DNA of 64,000 bases from Dipetalonema caudispina (Eukaryota > Nematoda > Chromadorea > Rhabditida > Onchocercidae). Position numbers and translations under genes: made by a program. A model generated the notes under the pieces. That model saw nothing but the letters and a program-made list of their open reading frames with translations, had not been told where the DNA came from and did no database searches. Below, one piece after another: positions 21,714-34,671 of this stretch (its first letter is position 1; each line of letters starts with the position of its first letter). Location of the stretch: positions 23,603 through 87,602 of the forward strand of contig JABVXV010000270.1 in the NCBI GenBank assembly GCA_013365325.1, written 5' to 3'.

Positions 21714-24700
21714 TGAGAAACATTTTTTTTTTCACAATGATTGGTTTGGAATTTGCCAAAATTATTGAAAGAAAATTGTTTAGAATGTTTAAATCATCAT
21801 TGCCTTTCATATCTATTCTTCTTTCCTCTTTTTTTTAAATATTATTTTCCATGTTATTTACCATAGAGCAATAATCCTCTCTGTATGCAAATCGAAGTCA
21901 ATTTATCAATGATCTTTTTTTAGATCTGTATGTTACATTTAAATGAGAAGAATTAATCTTACTTATATTCAAAAGCATTCCACTTTAAAACCGTCCAGAT
22001 AATTAAATCACATCAATGTTTAATCTATGAAGCATATAGATGAGATTATGATAAATTAGGTATTATTTTTATTTCGTATAATGCATATTCAATAATTGTA
22101 CATTATTTCTATTTTTGATGAAATAATGTTTGTAGTGCATTCATGTTTGCCAAATATTTTGCTCATCATCATTTGTAGCTGCAAAATTATTTCACTTTCA
22201 AAATTGATTATCACTTCCTTATGCATTCCATAAATATTATTTTATTGATACATTGTTTATTTGATCACTTCTTGCAAATTTTTCATCAATCTTATTTTGT
22301 TTACTTATTTTTCTCATTTCACTTTTTTTCCATATTTTTCTAAAAGGCTCAACATTCCCTCTTTATTTTATTACATCACTTATGGTATCGCAAAAACCCG
22401 TTGATGTTAGTGTAATTTACTATTTTACAGTTCTTTTTTTTTTTTTCTTTTTTTCTTTCTGTTTCTCTTTTCATTCTTTTTCCATTTTATGGTTGGTGTT
22501 TTTTAATGTTATACTTAAGTGAAGAAAATTAATTTTACACTGTTACATACAAAAAAAAAAAAAAAAAAGAGAAGTAATATAATGATATAGCATTAATATT
22601 ACAAATGATTGAATATTATTGATGAAATAATAACGAAACAATTTTGTTTCATCAAATATGAACAATGAGAAAATAATACTTTCATATATTTCAATTATTT
22701 ATCACTAAACTCTTATCATTCCTTTTCTGCTATTTTTTCATTTCATTCATTTTTTTTCTTTTTTTGCATATTTTTTCTTTTTCCTTTTTTCCAAAATTAA
22801 AATTTAAAAATTCTGCATCATTAATATTTCAATTAAGACATGATTAAGAGTTAGTGATGAGGAAACTTTAAGTTACAATTTTTTATATTTCAATTTTAGA
22901 ACAAATTTAATTTCCATTCAACCATTTTGCATTTTATTGGTGACTAATTTATTTTACTTCCTACGTTTCTTGATTAGAAAACTTTTTTTTTTCGTAAATT
23001 TCTCTCCTATTTGATACATTTTAGGAGAAGAGAGAATGAAAGAGAGAGAATAAGAAGGAGGGGGAAGGTATTTTAAGTGGGTATTCGCTTTAATTCTGTC
23101 AAAACAATGCTCATCTTCATCACCACTGAGTGAAAAAATCAAAATAAGTATAAAATGTGAAAGTGGAACTTAGCAACGAAATTTCAAGAAGTATCAAATA
23201 TAAAACTACTGTAATTTTATATGAGACAAGTTTATGAATATTGTAGAAATTTACAAAATAAATCGATGAAATGTTAACGAATTAAACGAATTGTAAGAAA
23301 AAAAAATTTTTTTTCTACCTAAAATGATTAGATTAATTAAAATGAAACAGACAATAATTAAAGGTGAGTTTTTCGAATCCATTTGAAATTTAATTTACGA
23401 GAAGCTTCTTTTTCATATTAATTTGATAAAACTGAAAAATGAAAAAATCCATTTATTCGTCCATTATTTATTAGCTACAAACAATTTATTATGAACAACA
23501 AAAGAAATGCAATAAAATTAAATACAATTTATAATCAAGAAAAAAGAAAAAAAAAAAGAAACAACGGAAAAGTAAAAATAGATATGAAATAATCATTCAT
23601 GCCATATCAATAACAATATTAATGATATTAATTAACGACAAATTTGCAAAAGAAAAAAAAAATGAAAAATTTTTGCAATTTTCAAATTATTTTGTTGGAA
23701 AATAAAATGAAATGGTTACTAATGTTGCAAAATTTCCGTTGAATTTAGCGAAATCTTCGATAATTTCGGATTATTTTCGATTGGAAAAAAAAAAAAAAAA
23801 GATGAAGAAATGTTACTCTCTCTATAAGGTATGAAAGATCATTTAAAATTCATGCTTTATGTTTTCCATAATTTTAAATTTTAAGTTATCTGTACAATTT
23901 CGATGTCATTTTTCCCTCATCTTTTTCCTTCCTAAATTCAGCAGATGCTTTTGATACTTATAATTTTTTAACAAACATTGAAATATTGCAAACATTTGAT
24001 ATTAATTATTGAAATATTTAGATATGAAGCTTATATTGAAATATCGGAAATATTTGTAACCGGAAAATATAACGACATAAATCCGGCATGAATAGATAAT
24101 ATGCATTTGTTTTAATAAGTTAATTGACATTTTAATAATTTATTGCAATGAATTTTCCTAAAAATTATATCATTTGATATGAATAAAACTTCGTAGAATA
24201 TCATTGATGTATTCAAGTTTTCAAAAATAAACTTGCTGTTATTGAGTAATTTTTTTAAACGGAAATAGATCAATTGTACAATAGAAATGAAATGAATGAA
24301 TTTTACGATATAACGATGGAAAAAAAAACCAAATGAAAAATTATTTGTTATACTGAAACATTTTACTTTTTTTGATCAAACATCATCTTTGCAACAATTT
24401 TTCCATAGAATTAGTACAATTTCCTTTTTTTTTTTTTGTGAACGAATTGTTTTGAAATGACTTGTTTATTTGATCATTTTTCATCAGTTTTATGAAATTT
24501 ATGCTAAAATCATTGATTGTTTAAAACATTACGTTAGTACTTTTCAATGATAACTACTGAAAATTTAATTTAAATAGTTTAAACAAATAGAACAAAAAAA
24601 AAAAAAAAAACAATTAATTAATTAAGTTATAACAAAAAATACAAAAATTCAATTAGCAATATTTATCTTTTTGGAAGAAATCTTTCATTTCCATATTTTC

Positions 24701-25269
24701 GTTTAGAAAAAGGACAAAAAAAAAAAAAAAAAATGAGGAAAAGTTCAAAATTGTCATATTTTTTTTTACATTATCATAACGATCGGTCGATTGTACAAAC
24801 TAATGAAAATAGAAATGGGTGTAAATTGTTAATCAATAATATAAACATTGAAATTTTGCCGTTGTTGTTTACTAATTCAATTACGTTTGTTCACTTACGT
24901 GTAACTTGATAATTTACTTACACGTGTTACGTAAATGATGAAATTCCCATTCTATCCTGTCATTACAGATCGAAGGAAATAGAAGGAAAGAGAAGGAGGA
25001 AAAAAGGAAGAGATAATTCTTTCAAGTTTAGTTATTCGGTTTATTATTTATAAATATCACATAAAAAGAAAAAAAATGGAAGTTCCATCGCAGTGAAATT
25101 TTTGAAATTTAATTGAACTAAAATTTTTGAAACTTCATTATAGTAAAACTTTTGAAATTTCATTGAACTGAAAATTTTATCAAATGATATCAAAAGTTTA
25201 AATTTATTCAAATAACACTTTGCTTTAACAAATCACTTTATATAAGTTAAACATAAACTTTTTACTATT

Positions 25270-25460
25270 TCAATCTTTATGAATATCATATTTTATCATA
25301 TTATACTCATATCATGTGGATATTATCAATGATATCAGTCTTATCATATTCGGAAATTAATTCCTTCTATAATATCATATTCATACCAGTATGGATATTA
25401 TCATATCTCAAAATCAATCGATAATTATATCATATCACCTTCACATATATCATCGTACAA
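25270..25460. repeat. Degenerate (T)ATCATAT-rich tract
   Basis: TATCATAT/ATATCAT words recur many times on the plus strand with irregular spacing, including two copies of the ATGTGGATATTATCA / AGTATGGATATTATCA type. It resembles a decayed simple-sequence array. Confidence 0.5.
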
Positions 25461-25929
25461 TACGGTAATATTGTTTATTATTGCTATACGGTGGTATTGA
25501 TCATTTACCGTAACCATTAGTATTATTATTCAGAATTATACGTAGAAATATGTTGCTTTGATGTTCATTAAACATTTTCTTATCATTTTTGCAAATTTAT
25601 CCGAATAAATTTTCAAACAAATTGTTGCTTTGCTTTCTTTTGTCAAAAATATGTATAAAAATGTTGAAAAAAATGGCAAACACAATCCTATCATATATAT
25701 TTAATGTAACATATCGCTTATCTCATTGCTACTTTAAAATGTATTTTTTTTTTTTTTTTTTTTTTTTTGATAACAAATTACCAATAGGCATAAACGTTAC
25801 TAAATTTTATTAACTTATTAATATTTGAATTTTGTTTTTTTTTTCTCCTGTTTTTCTCTCCCTCCTTTTGTTTTCATTTTATTCATAACAGAAAATTTTA
25901 GCAAAATGTTTCGATACGATAGGATACAG

Positions 25930-26035
25930 TAGGATTATTATTATTGCTATTATTATTGTTGTTGCTGTTAGTTGTTGTTGTTGATGTTGTTTCTACGATT
26001 GTTGCTGCTGTTATTGTTGTTGTCGCTGTTATTTT
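25930..26035. repeat. TTG/TTA/CTG trinucleotide tract
   Basis: An imperfect trinucleotide array of TTA, TTG and CTG units. It is open in one frame as a Leu/Val-rich peptide, but there is no other coding evidence. Confidence 0.6.
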
Positions 26036-28309
26036 TGTCAGCAATATTGTGTATTTACTTAATTTTTTGCTAATGTTAAATTTGAAATATTTATATACAA
26101 CTATTGCGGATTTTCATTTTTTTTTTTACTACGGAAAAGTTTTAGTTGTTTAAAAAAAAAACCGAATTTTCCCAATTATTCAAATTATGTTTTGATAATC
26201 AATCTAAGAATTTCTCTTTCGTTCTTTCCTTTGAAATATGAAAGTGTAATTTTTGAACAAAAATTCGAAAGAAAATGAAAGAGGAAAAAAGGAATAAATA
26301 TATATTTAATAATAAAGTAAAATCAATTTGCGAAATTAAATGCCATAAATTAATGGATAAGCAGTAATTTTTAAATTTTTTTTTTTTGCGTTACAAAAAT
26401 AAGTAAGAATTTGACTGCATGTTTTATTATTTTTTTTTTTTCGATGAAGATAATTAAAAATTTAATTAAACCAGACGCTTCACCGTTTTTTCCCAAATGA
26501 AGATAATTAGAAATTCGACCGAATACTTTACTGTTGCAATTTGGATGTATATCGTCTTGTAGTTTATATTTTACATATTTGCTATCGAATAAAACATTTT
26601 TTTGTAGGATGGAAATTTAGCCAACGAATAGTTCCGAAATAAACACCCAAAATCAATGATATATAATGGAAGATTGTCATTTCCTATTTGTCTTCCGGTG
26701 TATCATTCAGGAAGTATGGCATTAAATTTGATAATATCAAAAGAATTAATGATATTGTTTTGAAAAACTTTTTTTTTTTTTTTTTTTTAAATGACACTTT
26801 AAATTTGTATTTGACTTCAGATTTTGTAACTGATGATGCATTCTAGACAATAAATCTATTCATTACCTTTTTTTTTTTTTTTTTGGTAATCTTCTTGACA
26901 TTAATTCTCATTATCAAAGCTTGAAATTTTTAATTAAAATTTTTTCGTTCTTTTTTTTTCATAAAAAAGGGAATGTCATATTTGAAATTTTAAAAGAATA
27001 CTTCAGTAATAATTTTGCTAACAATTATAATTAATAGTATCAGATTTTTTCAATTTACTCTTTGTTTACTTGTCACATTTAAGCTAACCTTTCTTTGACC
27101 ATCTGATTGTGTTGTGTTATTGCTATGCAAATTTCAGAAATGATGAATGAATTTAATCTGTTATAGTATAAAAATATAATGGACAACTTGTTTTACGTGA
27201 AATGATCATATTTTCAAACGTAACAATAGCAATAAATTTTATTTAAGCTGTAAGCAGACATTATGGAAACATTTGAAAGTGAAAGAAACTTAAAGGAAAT
27301 TGAATTAATAATCAACTAGAAGAGCGAATTATTCATAACTTGAAATATATCAACATTTTACTACACTTTTTATCGATTAATTAAATCATTAATTAAGCAC
27401 GTAAGTACTATTGGAAATAAAATATATTAATTTACGGATTTAACGCTGAAAGCACTGTGTGCATTTAAATCGAACAATTATTGAAAAGTTTGACAATGGA
27501 ATATAAACATTATTATTATGGAGGCTTTTGTTTTAATTGTATATTAGTGAATTTTAATAATTATATAAAAGATAGAAGTAATGTTATAAATAATCAATAA
27601 TATCAGTTATTATTAGCGTTATGAAACTATTGAAAGTTTATTATTAATTCAAATTCTATAAAATTAATTAAAACCAGCAAAATCTTTGATAAATTTCCTG
27701 CAACAATAAATAAAACAAATGGAATTATGAATATATAAAAGAGATAATATTTTGAATAAATGTTATTAAATATGATATAGAATTATTATTAATTAGAATT
27801 ATTTAATGTTTAACATATTACAATAACAAATATCATAATGGAAAAGGTAACATTCCCCTAAAACAATAATATATTCAACAAAAATTATAGTTAGAAGAAA
27901 TTAATTACAAGAGATATGTGTGTGTGTCACTTATGTGAAAAGTATAATTTATAGGGAATTGAATTAATTTTATCTTACTTATTTACTTAATTATTTAATC
28001 GGCTTACTTTGCTATTTATTCTTATATTATATACCGACAGATGAAATATAAAGTAAACTATGATATCACTCCTAATTAAATTCATAAATTTTCAAATTTT
28101 ATCAGCAATGATATTATCTCAAATTTTGTTCATTTACTGTTCAAACTTAAAATGTATGAGATTTATTTGAGTAAATGTTCAACGTATTTTGAATGGTTAA
28201 AATTGTTAGCAAAATTAATATCATAAAAAATTTGCTTTATTTATTCAAAGAAAAAATATTTCGTTCATTATTAAAAAAAAAAAATTTCCAAAATCAAAAG
28301 TTACTCCAT

Positions 28310-28315
28310 TTTATT
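28310..28315 (-). terminator. poly(A) signal of the unidentified 370-residue gene
   Basis: AATAAA on the minus strand about 88 bases after the stop codon. Confidence 0.55.
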
Positions 28316-28402
28316 TATATCATTGTTTCCATTTATTTACACTTTTTTTCTTCTTTTTGTTAAAATCAAATTACCAGATAAATCAATTATCGCAAAAGAT
28401 AA

Positions 28403-31400
28403 TTAAAAGCGTGCTTCAATGATATCATCATGATAGAGATCTTCGGATGATGATAATTCATTTGTTGTTGTAGTGCTCTGATCGGTAACTCTGTTTGGAT
28501 TACTGCATGCAGTTGTCATATTATTTGATTTAATTTCTACCTTATTAATAAAGCTTACATCACACCAACTGCAATGTTGTAAGACAAGATTGATTTGGTT
28601 CATTATTGCCATTAACTGAAATATTGAAATTCACTTCATTAACTTTAAACTTCTCGAAATTCCTGCAACATTTTATTTTGGAATATTTGCAATTATATTC
28701 TATTTTAATACAAAAAATACAATGAAGAGAAATTAAATTATCGGAAATTATACAAAATAATTTTGCAATTTAAACAAAACAAATGGAGTGAGAGGAGAAA
28801 AGGGAAAGAAGAAGGAAGAAATTTGTTGATTTAAAGAGTGAAACTATCATTTTAATTTGAATTAGTAAATATATTTTAATTTTCTTGAAAATTTCACTTT
28901 AAATCCTCCTTTGCAATATTCTTTTGCTATGCTAAAATTTATTATATAAGCAAATTTTTCTTTTCCTATACATAATAATAATTCAACTAACATACAGAAC
29001 AAATTACATTATCAAATATTGAAGTCATTATTTTAATTCCTTAATTCAAATATTGAATAAAAATTCGCCTTCTCCACATATTCCAATGTGTCTTTTTTAA
29101 TTTCAAATTTGAAACAGTGATTTTGTTTATTTTTTCTCAAATTCAAACATGAAACAACGATTTTAATTCTTTTTTTTGTATATTGTATATTTAAAATTTT
29201 CCATTTCTTTACAATTCTTCTAATATTTTCGTAACTTTTTTGCTACAATTTAACAAAATTTAGTACGAAATAAAAAAAACTTTCACAATTTTATCATCAT
29301 AGAAATAATTCCTTATCATTTATCACTTATCGTTGAGAGAAAATATTTCTTTATCATTAAAATTACGAGTAATCTTTGTTTTCTATCACCAATATCAACT
29401 TTACCCTTTTATTTATTTTTTTTTTTTTCAATGGACCAATGTAACCATTTATTTCTTTACTAATTTTTTTGCTATTTTTCATCTAAAATTTGAAAATTTT
29501 TCTTCTTTTTTTTTTTGATTCGAAATTTAAAAATTGCACTAACATTTTTTCCATCATCTTCATTTTTAGATTTGTTTTGTATCTTAGTATCAAATTCATC
29601 CTTTGCTTCATTATAGATAAGCCTTAATAATTCGATCCCTTCTTCGACTACCAATGATACTTTATTCAATTCTAAATTTCATATAACTTTATTATTAATC
29701 CATAGTAATAACATTTGTACCGAAACAATTAGTTAATCAATTATTTGATAAAATTACTAATAATACTGTTCATTATCAGATATGCTGTAATGATAAAATA
29801 AACATGGCTTCAATTTATTATCATTTACCACTTATCATTTATATTTAACTGTTACAATATTGTCAATATGTAAATGGAAAATGATAACTAATATGTTTTC
29901 CATATTAGAAAAGTTTTTAAAAATTTATAAAGTAAATTTTAAATGCAAATAGTAAATAATGCATGTAGTGTTGATTGTATATAGTAAAGAATGCAAATAA
30001 TGTTTGCTATTTAAAATACTAATTTATTGAAAACGTTAAAAAAAAAAAATACTTTAAATATGATTAATATTAAAGTTTATTTTAATTTCAATTTTTCTAA
30101 CAAATTATTTATCATCAATATATTATCTTTATTTAATGCATATATATATATATGTATGTATTTTTGATTTCAGAAAGAAATGAATTTCATTTAAATTTCG
30201 TAAATAAAAAAAAAAAAAAAAAAAACGAAACGAATTAGATAATTATAAATTAAAATCATTTTTATTACTAATAATATTTAATAATTTTAATAAAAAAGAG
30301 AAAAATACCAGAAAAATTGCGCAAATAATCACTAATCATTGAGCATAAACCATCGATACGTTGTTCTAATTTGGCCACTGAAAATGTTGCCATACATTGG
30401 GTAGCAACCTAAATTTTTAATTAAATCAAATATTTTATTAATTTAAAATTTAAATGAATTTTTTTTTTTTTCTTTTTGCAAATAAATGTACCTCATATGA
30501 TTCGATCAAACTAACAATCAATAATTCCGATATTCGCATCCGTTCATTAACACATCTTGTAAGTTTCAATCTTTCTTGCAAACATTCACTGCGCCAATCG
30601 ATTTGACAAAGTAACGCTTCGTTTGATGAATCATCCAATGTTGTACTTTCTGAAATTTAAAACTTTTTGATTTACTTATTACTCTTTTTGGCCTTTTTTT
30701 TTTTTTTTTTTTTTCATTTTTCTATTTGAAGAAAGAAAAAGAAAAAATTAATTCTTTAATTTGATAATTTTAATTTTTATTCAATTATCCTAATTCTCTG
30801 ATTCGATAGCTTACTTAAATGTTGATTTAATTCTTATTTCAATCTTTTCTTTATTTCTTTTTAAATTTTTATTTTGAATTACAATGAATTGAAATGAAAT
30901 GCTTTTGCTCATGCATTCTTTCATCCTTCTTCTCCCTTACTTTTTTTTATCAAAATTTTTCGTAATTTTTATTTTTCAATAATTTTTTCAGGATTCTCGT
31001 TTCATTCTTTTTCAGGATTTTAGTTTTAGTAGTATCAATTCTTTTTTTTTTTTATTAGCATCCTTTATTTTTCAGATCACTTTTTCTAGATTTCAATTTT
31101 GCTCATTTTCAAAATTTCGATATCTAATACCAATTTTTACTTAGTTTTAAATCTCAATTTATCGTACAAAATTTTAATAATCCTTCATATTTTCAATAAA
31201 AAAATTGCATATATATATATATGCATTTGCTAAATGCGTTTTCGAAAATTTTATTTAAATGTTTTCTGACATCGTTATCGTTAAAATATTTTATCATCAT
31301 CGAATGATGATTGCTATTTCTCTTTTGGCAAAAAAAAAAAAGGAGAAAGGGGAAAAAAATAAAAATTATTTCATGATTGAAAAACATAATTAACATTTAT

Positions 31401-33389
31401 TAATTTTGCTAAATCTTCCGCATTTTTCATACACGACTATCATCTAAATAATATTATAATTAAACATTATTATAATAGTATCATTATTAAATACTAGTAA
31501 TTTATAATTTAATTGCCAATTTAACTATTAAATTAAATTGCCGCAATTTAATTATGAATTTAATTATATTAGTCTCTTTTTTACTTACAAAAAAACTAGG
31601 AAGAAAAGAGAAGTGAAAATGAAAAATAAAAATAAAATAAAAGAATAACTTGAAAATCACCAACAAATAACCTCCACCATTCGCATAATTTTAACCGATC
31701 GGTATTTGATGCCGCACTTTGGATAACTTTTTTATATGATTTATGGCATAGGTCCATGAGAATTCTGCAAGAAATAATTATTCGATTGCATCTTTTTTCG
31801 CATAAAACTTTGATGGGACCTATTGAGGAGATTAGTACATTTAAATGGAGTAAAGATAAAATAGTTTTAAATTTAAGAGTTGGTAAAGGAAATAGAAATA
31901 TTATGAAATTTTAAAAGCTTAATTGAAGCAGTTATTTGAAGTACTATTTACCGTATACCGAAGTGAAACATTTATCTATCGGCAAACAATTTTGGGACGA
32001 AATCAAAACTTTTCTCTTTTCAAGGTCTAGAAATGATCCGTAGTAATGCAAAAATTTTGACCACAAGTTCATAAATTTAAAGGAAGTCTAGCTCATTTGC
32101 TAGACTTTTTGAAATAAATCAAATAATTTGATAGGATTGAAAAATCACTGTGCTGTATTATCATTATTGTTATTAATCATAGTTAAGAATAAATATAGCT
32201 ATAATAAGGATGAATTTTTTAGGAAAAAATAAAGTATGGAAAATTTTAAATGAAAAGATATAACTGTTAAAATAATCGGTGAAATTTACGGATTTAATTT
32301 GCTTTGTTGCAGTGTTGCAATCCTTTCAATTGTTCGCACACATTTTGCGTAATTTTCATTATTAAATGCATGATGAGCAATTTCTATTAAATTCGCATCA
32401 TCATTATTGAGTACTGCTTCCGTTTTTATATTAACCATTTGAGCAGCTGAAAAAAAAGGATTACTGTATCACATACAATAACTATATATGGTTTTCAATA
32501 TACCATATAGATAATCATTAATTTATACGGTATATTTGTACAGTGGATGACTCTAAATTTATACGATACATGAATAACGAAATTCATACGGTATATGGGT
32601 TATCCCAAAATTGTACGGTATACAACTAATTCCAAATATGTATTGTAGCTAGTTAACCTTAATTTTGTCTAGTATATGAATAATGCTAAAACATATTAGA
32701 TATTAATAGGTTTCCCCAATTTTATGTAATTCATTAGTAAACTATCTCATACACTATAATTTCATTTCTTTTAAATCTTACCAATTCACTAAGACAAAAG
32801 AAAATGAATAATGTAATTTTTATCGAATTTCATAACATTTTACATTGTACAAGAAAAGTAAACGTTACGATTCGTAAACCATCACAACTTAAGCTAAATA
32901 TTTGACGTTATTTGCAAATTTTTGGAATAAATAAAAAATATTTAGTAAAATTTAATTATTCAACAATTCAACTTGCTTATTGGTTTCCTTTTTTTTTTCT
33001 TTTCAAAATTTTATCAAAATTAAACTAACCATGAATATTTTCGTGATGAGGCAAACATTGTCGTGCATCATTGTTCATCAATATCTTATCGTAATATTCA
33101 TTCTTCGTGGTACTTAAGGATATATTACTGTACAAATTACGCAAATTAATTAATTTCTGAAAATATAAATACGAAAATCAACAAACTTAATTAACATAAC
33201 ACAATAAAATCAGATTCTCACTCAAAAAACTTTTATAAATTTGATCGTAAATTTTCGCCTCACCTGAATGATATCATTAGCCAGAATATTTGCCTGGAAA
33301 AGCTGCTCATGTTGTAAACAATATGAATCATTTTCTGATCTTCTGATTTCGTTAATTAATTCGCCAATTAGTGCTAATTTTTTGTCCAT
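28403..33389 (-). CDS. Unidentified 370-residue, mostly helical protein (eight exons)
   Basis: I do not recognise this protein. Eight minus-strand exons (33389-33264, 33156-33030, 32446-32290, 31764-31661, 30649-30492, 30408-30309, 29671-29544, 28615-28403) join with matching phases into 370 codons plus stop. The start MDKKLALIGELINEIRRSEN has an acceptor-like AG five bases upstream. The sequence is rich in Leu, Glu, Lys and Asn and looks largely alpha-helical (LQERLKLTRCVNERMRISEL, VEEGIELLRLIYNEAKDEF). It lacks a signal peptide, an obvious membrane segment or a catalytic motif. The last ~70 residues are polar (Ser/Thr/Asn-rich) and end EDLYHDDIIEARF. A scaffold, tethering or kinetochore-type subunit is possible but speculative. 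The donor of exon four was placed at 31661 because the earlier GT (after 31672) breaks the frame. Both flanks are long gene-poor regions. Confidence 0.78.
32519..32690. repeat. Degenerate ~27-bp minisatellite in an intron of the unidentified gene
   Basis: About five to six units in the 32447-33029 intron share the pattern AATT..TACGGTATATGA.TAAT.C.A, for example units near 32555, 32581, 32608, 32635 and 32662. Units are 26-27 bp and well diverged. Confidence 0.6.
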
Positions 33390-34635
33390 TTTGCTTCAAA
33401 ATGTGTAACAAATAATTGGAAAGATGGAACTCTTATTTTATAGCAATTATAAGTTCAAATTACATGGTTTTCACTTTAGAAACTAAACAAAATTGTGATA
33501 AAAAACATTAATGAAAATTCCGAATAAAAGGTCATCTAATGAGGTAAAAAAATAAAATGGATGCAGGGAAAGATTGAAAAGAAAGAGAAAAAAGAAAATT
33601 TTCAAGATTTTCCGCAATAAATTTTGAGAAAAGAATGATAAAAAAAGGAAATCAACGAAAATTAATCTTTCGAGAAGCGAAATTTTTTTTGTTCTATAAT
33701 ATATAAGAAATAATTAAATTGCACCAGAAATTCGCAAGAACATATAAAATAATATATATGTATAATTGATGAAATAAAGTGAAGAAATTTTATCGACAAC
33801 CTGTTTTCCTCATTTTTTTCTTGCCCCTTTTTTTTGAGAACTATAAAAGATATTCTCGAATGAATACACAAAATGATCTTTCCAACAAAATGAACTTCTA
33901 ATTTGTTAATCAACCAGAAAATCCTGTTTTTTAATCAAACAATTTGTCTTTATTGATATTTTGCATCGATTGAGTAACTAAGTTCAAGAAGCTTTGGAAA
34001 ATATTTTGCACAAGAATTGAAAATCTTCGAAGATTTCTCTTTTTTTTTTGTAATTTTAAACGAATTTTTCTTAAATAAGATGAAAATAATTTATTGAATT
34101 AATTTAACAAATGTTGAACAATATTTTGCATAACAATTGCAAATTTTGTAATAAAAACTGGTTTAAGTTTTATCGCTTTTTTTCTTTTTTTTTTTTTTTT
34201 TTTGTAATTTTCGACAAATTTCCTTAATAATATCAAAATAATTCAGTAAATTGAATTAGCAAACAAATTATTCAAACTTTTTTTTCTGTTGTTTTCTCAA
34301 AACATACATAAGACTAAGCATTCATCAACAAATTAATGCTACAAATTTTCCAATTTAAACTCTTCCATCATTTTTCTCATTTTTATCTAACGAAAATGTT
34401 AAAATCAAATTTGTCAATTTAAATATATTTTACAAAAAATAGAATTATTAGGAAAATTAGTAAACTATTAAAAGTTACTTCGTCAATTGAATGAAACTAA
34501 TACAACGATTTATTAGGGACAAAAGAATGGAAAGAGGAACGAAGATATCTGTATTTATGAATCAATGCAGCTGACTAAACAACAACAACAACAACAATAG
34601 CAAAAAAATTTTTGAAAAAATTTTTTAGCGGTTTT

Positions 34636-34671
<36 letters not shown>

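Larger units (their letters stand above)
21714..28309. other. Gene-poor AT-rich region between convergent genes
   Basis: About 6.6 kb lies between the 3' ends of GALK2 (+) and the unidentified gene (-). I see no exon with family resemblance or fitting splice signals. It holds many A/T homopolymers, a GAAATTTTTGAA-type degenerate repeat (25090-25170), an ATATCAT-rich tract (25270-25460) and a TTG/TTA trinucleotide tract (25930-26035). Confidence 0.6.
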
